A stretch of 64,000 nt of DNA, taken from Chinchilla lanigera (Eukaryota > Chordata > Mammalia > Rodentia > Chinchillidae). Position numbers and translations under genes: made by a program. The stretch spans positions 13,439,965 to 13,503,964 of the forward strand of contig NW_004955466.1 of NCBI RefSeq assembly GCF_000276665.1, written 5' to 3'. The notes under the pieces were generated by a model. The model saw only the letters and a program-made list of their open reading frames with translations. It did no database searches and had not been told where the DNA came from. Shown here piece after piece: positions 33,115-45,067 of this stretch. Position 1 is the first letter of the stretch. Each line of letters opens with the position of its first letter.

Positions 33115-33362
33115 GACCAGATGTGCTAAGGCTGTATGGTAGGTAGGCAGCATAATTGGTTTGGGAGCCACCTAGGGGATTAGTAAAACACACTTCTGGG
33201 CCTTTCTGGGTGAGTGCTGGAGGCGTGACCTTAGATATTATGTATAGTCCCGGGTCCCCGAATTCTCTACAAGTGTGAGTAAAATAAACCTCTCCTCCTT
33301 TAAGCTGTGTCAGGTACTGTGTCCCAGCAGCAGGAAAGCTGACTATACAGGTTGTACATGAA
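33115..33362 (+). mobile_element. ERVL-MaLR solo LTR fragment
   Basis: The 3' part is recognisable: GGAGGCGTGACCTTAGATAT, then GTGAGTAAAATAAACCTCTC, TCCTCCTTTAAGCTGTGTC, AGGTACTGTGTCCCAGCAGC and AGGAAAGCTGACTATACAG, matching the usual MaLR polyadenylation block and terminus. Confidence 0.7.
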
Positions 33363-33364
33363 TT

Positions 33365-34265
33365 CCACGTAAGTTATTATAATCTATGAGCAGCTTCTTC
33401 ATACCTAGAATCACTTGAGTTCTCTGAACACTTTTCCCACTCCCCATTGACATTTGAATTAACACAAGCTTTTGACTTCCACAAAATATTCATTTGAGGT
33501 ATTTATTATTTATTGTCTCTGAATCAGTTTGAACAACCTATTCTATGTAATAAGCTACTAGTAAATACAAAATAAACCTTCATCACCATCACTCTCCATT
33601 TCCTAAGTGATTTTTATAAACACAGAGAGCATGCAGGGGATACAATGGAGAAAAAATCTCCTTGTCTAATAACCATCTTGGGTTCCCTAATCCCAGTGGG
33701 CTAATTGTGTTGGCAATGCAACTTCCCATGCCATTTAAAACCCAGTATTGAAAGATTCCAAGTGGGAAAACAGTGGATTCTAATTCAGAAAAGGCAGTGC
33801 AAGATCCGGCAGTCTTCTGTCCTGTGTAGCTGTAAAGAGATATTCAAGATATTCAAAGGTTCATTGTGCAACCAGTAACCAGAACCTACTCTTTAGTACA
33901 AAGAGTGCTCCAGGGATGCTTCTCAGCATAGTCAAAGAGGTAAACACACAGAGGGGGGTACTCACTTTGGCGATTCACCAAAATGTCTGTAGATGCCACC
34001 AAGTATTTGCTCTGATTTGTGCTCTGACTCAGGGTCTGAAAGTTCATTAATCGTCATTTCTTTGGAAATTCCTTAAGGCATTAAATTTATTGCCAATTTC
34101 TTAAGGCATTAAGTTTATTCTGTCCTTATAGAGCAGAAGAGACATGAAATCATATTAGAGATAAAATTGTGCTGGTTTCATTTTTTTGCCTGGTGCCATC
34201 CTTGTTGATACTACTGAAGAGTAAGTACTGCTTTATGGTGATGGGGAACAAAAACGTGGAGGCAT
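33365..34265. other. Unassigned
   Basis: A 17-base near-repeat, CTTAAGGCATTAAATTTATT / CTTAAGGCATTAAGTTTATT, sits at about 34071 and 34101, a small local duplication. No gene. Confidence 0.35.
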
Positions 34266-34269
34266 GTGT

Positions 34270-34440
34270 CTGAGGTCAGAAGTTGCCCTCCACTCAGTAG
34301 GTGCATAAATTTAGACAACTAGTTTTCTGGGCATACATTAGCTTTCTGTAAAATAGGAACAAGAATACATCTAAAGTTATGAAGATTACATGAAATAAAA
34401 AAGCATCTAACTTATGTGGTTCATGGTAAATGGAAAAGTA
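34270..34440 (+). mobile_element. MIR fragment
   Basis: The order TTAGACAACTAGTTTTCTGG, ATTAGCTTTCTGTAAAATAGGAAC, GAAGATTACATGAAATAAA and GTGGTTCATGGTAAATGG follows MIR 'CTGTAAAATGGG...AGGATTAAATGAGATAA'. Confidence 0.55.
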
Positions 34441-34899
34441 TCTTTGTTGCTGATCTTGTTAGCATTACTACCAAAAATAGTAACGGCTTTGAGAGTGGCA
34501 GTAATTCATCCTGGTCTCAAAATCCACAGTGAAGAGACATGAGGCAGAAAAAATAGGAAATATGCTTCTCATATAAGGGTAAAATGTCATCTGTTATTAT
34601 CCAAACAGTAATATAGTATACATCTGGAATGAATGCTGTTATATCCATTTTCCAGGATCAGAGGGTAAGAATTATGACTCTGATTCTTCTGTTAAAATGG
34701 ATGATTTTTTAATAAATTTACATCTGCTAAAATTACAGAAAAAAATTCACTAAGCATCGTAAGTGATATTATAAGGACCAAAGATGGAATTACTGACAAA
34801 ATGCTAACTTGACTGAAAGTATTTTAAAAATTATACCATTCACTTGGTAGTTCCATTTATTATGCTATGAAGGCAAATTAGATTTGAGCTTCTCAAGGT
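34441..34899. other. Unassigned
   Basis: AT-rich; nothing recognised. Confidence 0.4.
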
Positions 34900-35330
34900 T
34901 CTTATCAGTTTCCTATTGCCACTGCAGTAAATAACCTCAAGCTTTGCAGTTTGAACAACACATATTTATTACCTTACAGTTATGGAGGACAAAAATCCTA
35001 CACTCCAGGTGTCAGCATGGCTGGGTCCTCTGTAGAGGTCCCGGGAGAAAACCGGTTTCCTAGTCTTTTGTACCTTCTCGAGGCGGCTGCCTATATTTCT
35101 TGACTTAAGGCCAATCCTCCATTTCAAGGCTAACACTAGCACTTTCCAGTCTCTTTTTCGGATAGGATCCCTGCTTCCATGTCATATTTCTTTCTCCAAC
35201 TTTGAGACCTTCTGTGGTGCAAATACACAGAGCCTCCTGGAAGCTAAGTGAGGCAGGAAAACAGAAAATCCCTTTAGCAGTGATGACCACAGTAATAAGA
35301 AGGTAACAGCCACCCACTGTGACAAGACTT
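34900..35330 (-). mobile_element. Ancient LTR-like repeat (antisense), family uncertain
   Basis: Landmarks: TCAGTTTCCTATTGCCACTG, AACAACACATATTTATTACC, TTACAGTTATGGAGGACAAA, CTCTGTAGAGGTCCCGGGAG, GAAAACCGGTTTCCTAGTCT, CTTCTCGAGGCGGCTGCCTA and CTTGACTTAAGGCCAATCCT. This order matches a common old mammalian repeat, but I am not sure of its formal name. Confidence 0.6.
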
Positions 35331-35519
35331 TCAATCCTGTGAGAAACTCAAGCTTAGTACAACCACTAAATAAACCAACTCAACCCTTTCTCCTAATAGC
35401 CTTACAAAGAAGGGGCATGCTCACTTCTGGTTGCAAATTCTATTTACCTTTTTCTCTACTTATCTTCTATATATGATGTTTGGCATTTATTCAAACACAT
35501 GAGAAACAACATGATTTAA

Positions 35520-35950
35520 AATAATTTTTAAAACATCGTCAAGAGATAAAGCTATCAATAAAACCACACTCAAGGCCAACACAAATATCATAAATTTTAT
35601 ACAAGAACTGAAATAATTATGATTAATATTATAAAAGCTCTGCTAGAAAAGATTAAAAATCAACAAAGGAAATTTCACTGGAGAGGTGGAAATTTGTTTT
35701 TAATATTTCAATGTAAATGCTATAAAGAAATTAAAAGATTAAAAAAAACTTCAACAAGTTCATCACCTTACTAGACACAACTGAGGAAAAGAACCAGTGA
35801 ACTGGAAGATAAATAATTAGAAATTATCGAAACTGGCATACACACAGGGAAAAAAAAGGCAGGGGTTGGCGGAACAGGGCATCCAAGAGTGATCCAACAT
35901 CAAAAGTTAACAAACATCTAATTAGACTTTCAGAAGTGGAATATGAATGC
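35520..35950 (+). mobile_element. HAL1/L1 ORF1-region fragment
   Basis: A-rich sense LINE text with AAAGAACCAGTGAACTGGAAG followed by AAATTATCGAAACTGGCATAC resembles the L1/HAL1 ORF1 'GAACTGGAAGATAGATCTATAGAAATTATCC' block. No open frame. Confidence 0.5.
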
Positions 35951-36760
35951 TGTCAGGCATGGGGGCATGTAATTCAAATCTGTCATTGTTCTGAATCTAA
36001 AATACAAAATATCTGAGCTTATGTTTATTTCAGTAATTGCTAGAAAGAAGCTCTGAAGCCAAATTTTGGTTGTTAAGATCCACTATTCACACTTGATGTT
36101 TATATATGATTTAACATAAAGCAGTATTTGGAATTTAGTATTGCATTTCGTATTTGTAGTTAAGATTTTCTTCAGTTCCCTTTCCAATATCCAAGCAGCA
36201 AAAATCCAAGAATTTTACTACTGGGAAGTTTCCCAGGTTTTGCCTTCCTGATATCTGACCATAAACCAAACCAAACCAAACCAAAATTCTTGCTTGCTAA
36301 AATTACAGCTAATTTGTATTAGCAAGTTTTTTTTTTTCTTTAACCAGAATGATGTCACAATCTTGCTAAGCCAGAGCCAAGTCGGGTACCATCCAGTTGC
36401 CTGTCTAAAAGTAACAATAAAATGTAAATAGCTCTTTATAAAAGATGGCTTTTACAAAGAGGAGAAATAGAGAAGGGTATTTACAGGTGACATTTAATTT
36501 TCTCAGGTTTCACTGTTTAAAAAGACAGCCCACACCACAATGTATCATCCATTGGTAAAAGTGATAAAGCAAACATGTCATTTGCTCTCGGATAAAGACA
36601 CAGGCCAAGCCAAAAATAGCTAGCTATCTAAGTGAAATCATGAGGACAGGATGTCTCCTGCTCTCACTGACTGAGCACAGCTGGAGAGAGGACACCTGTA
36701 ACCAGAGGCCCTGGACCTGGGACTGTGGCCGGCTCACTGGCTCTCCTGTTGATGAAATAG
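35951..36760. other. Unassigned; (AACCA)n at 36263-36287
   Basis: A four-to-five unit AACCA repeat is seen. At 36327-36347 a T/C tract ends in AACCAG, which could serve as a splice acceptor, but the DNA after it (AATGATGTCACAATC...) stays open only briefly and matches nothing I know. Confidence 0.35.
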
Positions 36761-36764
36761 TAAG

Positions 36765-36900
36765 GATCAGTTCTACAGCAGACACTGCGTTACATGTGAC
36801 CTGCTGCTCTTCTCAAGCAGTTTACAAGTGAGAAAGTGCCTTCATGGCTAGTAATTCAATCCAGATGTGAAAAGTCTCCAGATCCTTAAGTTTTTATGCT
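36765..36900 (-). mobile_element. MIR SINE (antisense)
   Basis: GCAGTTTACAAGTGAGAAAG, GCCTTCATGGCTAGTAATTC and AATCCAGATGTGAAAAGTCTC align with the antisense MIR 3' half, core and head. Confidence 0.5.
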
Positions 36901-37396
36901 TCAGGAAGGAAGCTAGTATCTTAGGGAATGAACGGCCTACTTCCCTCAAAGGCCAGGTCTCCACAGTCAAAGCAAACAATTAGGGCAACTATCCAGATAA
37001 TTCAGGGCACCCAAATCTACTGTGGCCTGAATACTGAAGTTAAAAAGCAGGCTTCTTTACAGGATGTGGTCTCCTACACAATTCAGGGGAGTCAAGTAAA
37101 GGCTCATATTCATCATTTACTGCTTCAGACAAGCCAAGAGGTAAAAGTATTAACACGACCTACCTATTCCACTTCTGGCACTTTCTGCCTGGATACTTTA
37201 CACATTGCTTTCCTTCCTGAACAGATCTTTTCTTTCCTGAGCTCCACTACCTGTGACCTGAGGAAGAAATAGTACTAGAGCGCAGATGAGGTGGAAAGCA
37301 AGTGGGTGGTTTTACACCCTTGGAAATTCAGAAATATGAGGCCCCGGAACCCCACGCTTTATTGTCCTTATGGAGGGAGGTTCTTTTGTTTACATT
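36901..37396. other. Unassigned; 114-codon open frame 36928-37272 not recognised
   Basis: The plus-strand frame has no domain, signal peptide or family resemblance I can identify, starts with a weak ATG context and has no splice-site support I could see. Confidence 0.35.
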
Positions 37397-37401
37397 TAGG
37401 G

Positions 37402-37456
37402 ATATATACACACACACACATACATATGTATGTATATACGTATACATATATATACT
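37402..37456. repeat. AC/AT microsatellite
   Basis: ATATATACACACACACACAT grades into alternating TATGTATGTATATACGTATAC. Confidence 0.9.
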
Positions 37457-37461
37457 ATTTA

Positions 37462-37790
37462 CTTGCTTTTATTCAAACATTTATTTTTAGGATATTTTTG
37501 AGTTTACAAAAGAAATTGTGAAGTCAGTACAAATAGTTCCCATATGCCCCACACCCAATTTCCTCAATAGTTAACATCTGACCCTAATGTGGCACATGTG
37601 TTATAACTAGCTACTCAGTATTGATGATTATGAACTGAAGTCCATACTTTATTCACATTTCTTTAGGTTTTGCCTAATGTGCCTTTGGGGATCCACCAGG
37701 ATACTACACTATATGTATTTCACTACTGAGGCCCATCTTGGTTTCCCTTATTTTTTACAAGCCTGATATATTGCACAGCGTACCTCAATC
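37462..37790 (-). mobile_element. L1M/L2-type LINE 3' fragment (antisense)
   Basis: TACAAATAGTTCCCATATGC, CCCAATTTCCTCAATAGTTA, ACATCTGACCCTAATGTGGC, CATACTTTATTCACATTTCT and ATCCACCAGGATACTACACT match the antisense order of an old mammalian L1 3' region ('AGAGTTCCCATATACCC...AGGATCCAATCCAGGATACC'). Confidence 0.6.
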
Positions 37791-37794
37791 ATGG

Positions 37795-38250
37795 TTTGTC
37801 TCCTGCTTTCCTCACTATTAGATTGGAGCTACAGATTTAGAGACGGGAATCACAGAGCACAGCACCCTTCCAGTCCTAACAGTGAGGCATCCAGATTACA
37901 CACACAACTGATCACGGTGAAGCAGCGCACATTCACTGCAGGTGATGTTGCCAAGTTTCTCCACAGCAAGGTTACTGACGGAACTCTGAGCGCCACACTG
38001 ATGGTAAATCTAGGTTCACAGTCATCTCTATCAATCTATGTAAAATATTTTTAAAAATACTAACCTGGTAAGGTAATTTAAAAATACTCATAGTACACTC
38101 ACCTATTTCCTGACTCTAAGAGTCTGAAGAATTCACCAAAGGCATAAAAAATTGTTCACATTCTAGAGTTCACAAAGTATGTCGATAAATGTGAAGCCTG
38201 AGTGGAGAACATCAGAATTATTGTAGGACAAAAGAGAGCAATTAAGAACA
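37795..38250. other. Unassigned
   Basis: No gene recognised. A local TAAAATAT...TAAAAATACT duplication lies at 38041-38090. Confidence 0.35.
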
Positions 38251-38253
38251 GAA

Positions 38254-38297
38254 AGCCAAGTGCAACGCCCTGAGTTCAATTCCTGATACCAAAAAAA
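38254..38297 (+). mobile_element. 5'-truncated ID SINE
   Basis: Only the 3' part remains: AAGTGCAACGCCCTGAGTTC, AATTCCTGATACC and an A7 tail. Confidence 0.65.
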
Positions 38298-38529
38298 GGG
38301 AATAGAAAGCCAGCCGCAGCAAAACTGGATGATAGGTGACCATCCTCCCAGAAATTCAGCAGGAGTTAACAGCTGCCAGTTGGTGGGTTTTCAAATGCCA
38401 AGGAAGTGCAAGATGTTTAGCCGCCCTGATTGTGAGGAAAGGTGAAGTTAACAAGTAATAGTATGTTGCCAAGAGCTAGTTTGTTTAGTTTAGTGCTTAA
38501 CATTGAAATTAAAGACAATGTGGCATCTA

Positions 38530-38990
38530 TTGAAAGTGAGGATTTTGCCCAGTGACCTTCTCAGTGATTGTCCCTACCCCCATGTAGGTCACAGGTCAGA
38601 AGCAGTGCTTTCACAAAGGGAGGCCACAGGAATTATTTTGCATGGGGTGATCTTCAAACAGGTTCTGGTGTTGGGGATTCTGTACTTCTTCCTGCTACAC
38701 GGAATGTTCTTTAGCAAAATATTAAGGCAACTCGGTATCTTCCGTCCTGCAGGACTCTACTCAAAGTTCCCTTCCTAAACCACCCCATGGAAAACAACAG
38801 CCCTGAGCCTCAGTTTCTATCTCCTCATTTGGCTCGCTTTTCCTTTAGATACTTAGCACTCTCTGATAGCGTTTGTTCATTGTACTCCCAGCTTCAGTGG
38901 AGTGTAAACTCCACAGTGGCAGGGACTTTTCCTGCTTTGCTGCTCGACCTCTGAATTCCAAATGGTTCTGGCACAGAAGTCAGGCTTCCA
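38530..38990 (+). mobile_element. L2 LINE 3' end fragments
   Basis: AAAGTTCCCTTCCTAAACCACCC near 38763 and GGAGTGTAAACTCCACAGTGGCAGGGACTTT near 38899-38930 are L2 landmarks in order. Intervening DNA is diverged. Confidence 0.6.
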
Positions 38991-38999
38991 GGCTTGGTG

Positions 39000-41900
39000 G
39001 TCATCAGTCCAGATCTCCCAAGAAACCTTGCTGTATCCAGCCCAGTTTCTGCCCAGTTTGTGGAACTTCCCAATGGAGCTGAGCCATGGCAGCCCCTACT
39101 TCCCCATGAGGCCCTAGTTGATATCAAAGAGCAAAACATTAGGTGCAGGTAACAGCTTAAAACTCAAACCATTAAAAAAAACAAAACAAAAAACTCAAAC
39201 CATTGATGTGGACATCATGTAGATAAAGGAATCTTTCCCTAGAATGTGTATATAGTATTATAAACCTGGTTTGCTCCCCAGAAGCTAGACCTAGAAATAT
39301 TATCAAAAAATTTCTTCCATGAAAGCCTTTATTCTTTATCAGTTACATTTCTTAGACAAAAAATAACTCCTGATTTTTACAACTGAAAGACACATTATGA
39401 ATTCTAATTCTTAGAGACTTTCCCAAGTTACAACAAAAGACTCAAAAAGGAAAGAGCACAAAACAATTACAAAAAATGCCTTTAATTTTACTTATGGAAC
39501 TCAATCATCCTTGAGTGACTTTCATAAACTGGGATCAGAGGATGTCTGCTATGGATGACATGAATTATATACATAAGCACTTATATATTTTTGATTTAAT
39601 AAAGTTATGAAACATAGACCATAAAATTATAGTTTTTTTCTTCTTCTCATTATTATACTTATCAGTGGCAATATCATTTTTCTAAAGCCTGGCAAGAAGA
39701 ACATTATTAAACATAAATGCAACATATTTTCATATTTTACCTTTCAGTGCTAAATTTTAAACAACTGAAGAACACAAAAGTTTCATTTACTCAATAAAAG
39801 AAGGAAAAAGTAGAAGTGAAAAAGAGAAAAAAAAGTAGAAAAGAATAACAGAGAAAACACACCCTCACACAGAACAGGTCCCTGGAAGAGTAAAGACAGT
39901 GACACTAGGCACAATTGTGGCCATCTTTATGGCCTTCTTCTGATATCAGCTCCAGCCTTAGGAAGCTGTTCTGTGCTGACTTGACAGCTTTTGGTGATTG
40001 ACAGGTCATGCCTTGTTGTCCAGCCTCCTTGCCATGCCCTAATCCCCCACCTCCTCAGTGCTTCACAACAATTTAGAAGGCTTCTCAGTTTGGCCTATTC
40101 AAGCTTGGTATAGGTTCCAGTACCCAGAAGAACTGTGGCTGGCTGGCCAGTGAGGTAGATTGTAACTGCAGTGAACTGAATTTGGGAAATAAATTCATTC
40201 TACCTACCGTGCCCAAAGGAAAGTTGACCCAGCACTATCTTAGATCTAGCACTGAAGGTCAGCCTAGAACTGCTAGGAGACTTCAGTAAAATGAGGCAGA
40301 GTTGGTCTTCAGGGTGTGAAAATCCACAAGAGATGCAAACAAACTACAGAAGAGAGATCTTTTAGGATGGGGCAATTTACAGAGAAACTGTAATACCTTA
40401 TAAAACCTTTCCAACATCTACCACACTCATAGGAAGTCAGCAGCCCTTGGTACCAGTGCCATTCAAGTGAAATTCTTCCTCTCCCCAACCCACCTCAACA
40501 CTGGAAGGTCAAAAGCTGCCACTAGGACATGGCAGAGAAGACAGAGCAGACCTGCTGGCCCTCTTTTCCACCACAGTCTCTTGTATGAGTTGTGGGAGGG
40601 GACAACTTTAATTTGAAATGAACTAAAATGAGTTTACAAGGTACCTGGCATTTTAACTGTAAAATGTGACTATGTTTTTACTTGAGATAGCGGAGGATAT
40701 TTTATCTTCCAAGTAACCAGACAAGTTGTGGAACTCACTCCAGTATTCATCCAAAGAGAAGGAAGAACAGTTGCACGAGGCAGATCTGAAATGGCTGGGG
40801 TATAAGAACAAAGCTGTTTCTGTTTGAGCACTCTGAGTCTTGCTTTCTTCCATATACTCTCAAGTGCATTACCAGTTAGTTCTAACTTGTAATGAGCACG
40901 TGTTTTCAACTCTAGAAGTATGTTAGAATTTCCCAGCATTTTACACCAGTCAGGTTCACCAAATATTTTCTTAAACTAATACCACTGTGCCAAAGCAAAA
41001 GGCCATCATTACATAAATGAATAGTAAAATTTCAGCATATTTTGATATTGCAGTCTATATGGACTTCATTAAAACATTTGCATATTATATTAGGTAGCCT
41101 ATTAACTCTTACAAAATGGGCAACTAGCTTAGAAAAATTGCAGCAAAGAAACCACAGATTGACAAGAGTAGCAATGTAAACACAAGTAAATGAGCCAACA
41201 CTTCTAGTCTGAGCTCTTCATCCGCCACTTAAAAGCTAGAATCAATGAGGATTTTATCAGATCTGACCACAGCAATTAGTTTTGTTTTTTTTGTTAATTG
41301 AAATATGGATCTGTATCTACCATTGATAAAAATGAACTGCACTGTAAGTATATGTTGATTCTTGAAATATATGCTAATGTTCTATGGTTCTTCAAGTTAA
41401 TTATTAAGAATATGAAGAGCATTACTCCCAACTAGTTCGTAGAAAAGTTATCAGGAAGATTTTATGGCCACATTTAATTTTGAAAAACTGCATTATTGAT
41501 GGGTGGAACTGAAAAATGACTGCCTAGAGATAGTAAGTTCAGCCAGTGATCCACTTATTATGAAAAATCTATGTTTGTGAGGTATCTTTTCCAGCTTTTA
41601 CAGATAATAAAACAAAGCATAGAGGTAAATTAATCTTGGAGACAAGCCTTCCCATCCTACCATCACAAAGTGTAAGATTTTCCAAAATTTTGAAGAATAT
41701 ATTTTGAAAGCATACTAAATCACATATTGTTCTATTTTGCTCAGGATTGACAGTAAAAAGGACTCCAGTTCATCAGTAAATATAATAAAATACAAAATTA
41801 TTTTTAAAATTTTTATATTTAATGTGCCCATTTTCTCTGCACCTATTACAAATTAGACATGCATGTGATTATTTGTGATAACTAAGAACACAGTATCTAT

Positions 41901-43400
41901 AAATACAATGTGCTCAAATTTTTTTGATAGACACTGTGATCAGAAATGTTTGGAGAACATTACTAGAGTTAACTGGGAAATGAAACAGTTTAATTGTTCA
42001 TTTAAACTGTGTTTAACTGCACGTTACCAGAAATACATTAGAAGGTTTCATTTTCTCATGTAAGAAAAGCCTAGATGTAGGCAGTCCCGCATGGGACTCT
42101 CTTGGGTCTCCACAAAGCCTCATTAACAGCTGGATTCATCCTCATGCCACATCTTTAGAAATCATGTTCACATTCCAGGAAGGAAAAAGTGAAAAGAAAA
42201 TGGGCAGAACATACACATTAGCTGGAGGTCCGTACAGATATCACAGGGCTAGGTAACAGGGACATGAGCGGAGGCTCTAGCTGTATGTACACTGAAGCAG
42301 AAAACAAAGGCACAGGCTAAGTGTAGCAGCAACAGTTACTGCTGTGAGGTGAACAGGAAGCCTGCTTACTAGTTCCCTGCATGAGGCAGTGGGGGCTGAG
42401 GGACACCATGCACGGTCCTCACCAGGCAGCCAGAGTCTGCCCTACCCTGGAAAGAGAGGACTCAGAAGGGACCAAAGCAGCAGATTCTCTGGAAAAGAAC
42501 ACTATGAAAAGGAAAAGACAAACAAGTTTCTTAGGCGCCCCACTCATGCTTCCGAATCCACTAACTCATTTTTGGAAACAATAGTGTCTCTGGCCATCTG
42601 GGCTTTAACAGGTCAGATGGGTGCCAACTTCGAAACACTATTTGGGAAAACCGTGCTTGACAGTGCTGGAATTAACCCGTGAGTGGTCTCATGCATTCAC
42701 TTATGGGAAGCAGCTCATGATTGCAGGCCACTGTGGGCAACCCAAAGTAAGAAATAAAGGGAGAACGCTTGCCGCTTCGCAGCACCGCCAACTTGTGTCT
42801 GGGGTAATTTCATCTGATAAGGAAAAGCTATCCTGTTTTATATTCTGCCTGATACTGTCATATATAGTATTTTGGGGACTTTTGCTCTGCTGTAGTTAGA
42901 ACCAGCTACTTCGTTGAAATAGCAGAAATAGTAAAACTGATGGTTAAGATTAAATACTGCTCACACAGTGCATGTGTTCAAGCTATTTTATATTGCTCAA
43001 GATTCAGTCTTGTGCATTATTCATGTACTCCAAACAAGTAATAAATCACTGTTGAGATGCAATCACTAGGAAAAGGCTAGCTCATATTTACTCTAAAAAA
43101 TGTTTCTTTTCAGGTTTTTCCTTGAGGTCACGGCCCTGGGCATGGATGACCCTTCAAGTAATGTTTATCCTTTGCCCTCCTACACCGTCTACTGTATAAA
43201 TCTCTATTCTGTACTTTGAGGCAGAAATAGAATTTTCCTTACACTCTGAAGGGGACAGCTCTAGAAGAACTGAAATAGAGCGCCGAGGCCCTAAAATTTA
43301 GGGTGCAAGCCTCCTCCCAGCCCACGGGAGCCATTCTTGGAGATGTCTCTTCTTTGTGGATCCCTTCGCTCATACTTAAGTCTCTCCCTAACTGTAGCAA
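39000..43400. other. About 4.4 kb with almost no recognisable repeats; no gene identified
   Basis: An A/C-rich patch (AAAAACAAAACAAAAAA) at 39171-39190 is the only simple repeat of note. 39880-40600 is GC-moderate, unrecognised DNA. 41000-42070 is AT-rich. A 97-codon plus-strand frame at 42389-42682 ends next to GTGAGT (see findings). The scarcity of repeats compared with both sides may be constraint or merely older, worn repeats. Confidence 0.35.
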
Positions 43401-43404
43401 TCCT

Positions 43405-43575
43405 GAAGCTGAGGGTGGTGGCACCTGTCTGTAATCCCAGTACTCTAGAAGGCAGAGGCAGGATGGTTAAAACCAACTGGAGCATTTTATCAATGTAGCA
43501 AGAACTTGTTATATAAATAAACAAACTAAAAAGGTGTGGCTCAGTGCAAAGGATTCATCCCCAGCACCACAAAAA
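43405..43575 (+). mobile_element. B1 SINE joined to ID-like tail (B1-dID type chimera)
   Basis: The B1 part is GAGGGTGGTGGCACCTGTCTG, TAATCCCAGTACTCTAGAAG, GCAGAGGCAGGATGG. After an A-rich link comes TGTGGCTCAGTGCAAAGGAT and TCATCCCCAGCACCACAAAAAG, an ID-like second monomer with an internal loss. B1-dID dimers are known from several non-murid rodent lineages. Old and mutated. Confidence 0.65.
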
Positions 43576-43579
43576 GCAA

Positions 43580-44258
43580 ATGGCCACTCCTGATTCCTAG
43601 ATACCACTACCGTTGCCATGGCCTCTTCATGGTGTTCTGTTCTTGCCAAGATTCTCAGATGACGACGTTTCTAGGGTCTTTACCTCCGCAATTCCCCACT
43701 GTCTTGGCTCTCACTACCAGCTCAGTGTCCCTTAAGCAGGCACTTCCACAGGTCTGTCTCCAAGGACCCAACTGCTCAGGGCTGTCACAGGCACCCAAGG
43801 GTGCCATGGGGCAGCCTGTCCTTTGCACTCCACTTCTCCAGCTCTCAGCACTTCTCCAGTCCTCAACAATTGTCCACTGCTCCTTTCCCCTCCTCAGTGC
43901 TTGCTCAGCCTTTTCGATGCCCCACTTCCCTTCTAAGACTCTGCCTTCCTTCCTCATCACATCGTTGATTTTCAGAGGCCACAGATGGGTGTGTCTGCAC
44001 CATCTCCAGTTGCTCCATCAAGCCACTGCTACTTCCTGTGCAGTTTACTAGCTCCGACTTCCACACCTTTGTTCAGAGCACCGCTCCTGCTTGCAGTGCT
44101 TCTTGTCCAATCATTCGGCCACCTGTCCTTGGGCAGAAATACGCACTATCCCCTGCAGCCTTCCCTGATTAATCCCCACATCACTGGAGTATCAACATCC
44201 CCAAATACGCAGAAGCTCAGTTTCTCTCTCCATGACATTACAGTGTAGGGTTCTTGTT
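43580..44258. other. Unassigned, C/T-rich; 171-codon frame not credible
   Basis: The plus-strand frame 43536-44051 begins inside the SINE above and its Ser/Leu/Pro-rich composition follows the C/T bias. A weak L2-like feel (TTCCCTGATTAATCCCCACATC near 44161) is not firm. Confidence 0.35.
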
Positions 44259-44261
44259 TCC

Positions 44262-44262
44262 T

Positions 44263-44300
<38 letters not shown>
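44262..44300. repeat. (TG)n microsatellite
   Basis: About 18 TG units directly before a reversed B1, probably grown from its tail. Confidence 0.95.
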
Positions 44301-44302
<2 letters not shown>

Positions 44303-44305
44303 TGT

Positions 44306-44420
44306 CTTTTGGAGGCAGGGTCTTGCTATGTAGATCAGACTGGCCTTGAACTCACAGTGATCTGCCTGCCTTAGCTTCCCGAGAGCTGGGATTACAGGTG
44401 TGCGCCACCACGCCCAGCCT
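44306..44420 (-). mobile_element. B1 SINE (antisense)
   Basis: GAGGCAGGGTCTTGCTATGT, GACTGGCCTTGAACTCACAG, TCCCGAGAGCTGGGATTACA and GGTGTGCGCCACCACGCCCAGCC are the reversed 7SL-derived B1 sequence, including the Pol III B-box region. Confidence 0.92.
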
Positions 44421-44424
44421 TTCT

Positions 44425-45064
44425 ACTTTTTATGATTATCTCTCATTCTTCATGCATAATTTTAGAAACTACAGTATGAAAACACACACATACACAAATG
44501 CAAACAATAGTTACTCGAGTGATGAACTAATGATGACGCTGACCTTTTATAAAGAACAAAACAACCATTTATCTGAGAGCCACTGCCGACTCTCCCATCC
44601 TGCCAGCACCTTGTCCATCTCTCTATTGCTATAGATCTGACCTCATGGATATGCAAATAATTATCTGCCTTCTCCAAGCCTCAGGGGGCTCCTAGGAAAC
44701 AAGAAAGGAATGAGCTTTACTCTGTAACCAGCACCTCACAGTGCCTGAGACAGAACTGGGGGCTTCATAAATACTTCTTGCATGTAGAAATGAGCTTTGA
44801 GAGGGAGGATTCCAACTGGGAAACCAGGCTGTGATGGAAACCATCAAAAGGAAACCATCTCAGATGCTGATCAAAGACAGAATTAAGAGTGGAAGGAGAG
44901 GTCAAATTATAAAATGCCCAGTCTAGAAAAAATTGTTTTATGTGTGTTTTTAAGGCAAAGCTCAGTGAGAAGAACACTGTGTGCTGAACTTTGAAGAGAA
45001 CAGGAAAGGGCACCTTAAAAACGTGTCTGTTTTGAATGCAACAGACAAACACAGGTATCAACTT
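44425..45064. other. Unassigned
   Basis: No gene; nothing recognised with confidence. Confidence 0.4.
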
Positions 45065-45067
45065 CTA

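Noticed and set aside
36928..37272. 114-codon plus-strand frame
   Set aside because: No splice-site support seen, no family resemblance; within chance expectation.
43536..44051. 171-codon plus-strand open frame
   Set aside because: Starts inside a B1-ID element and follows C/T-rich composition; no recognisable protein.
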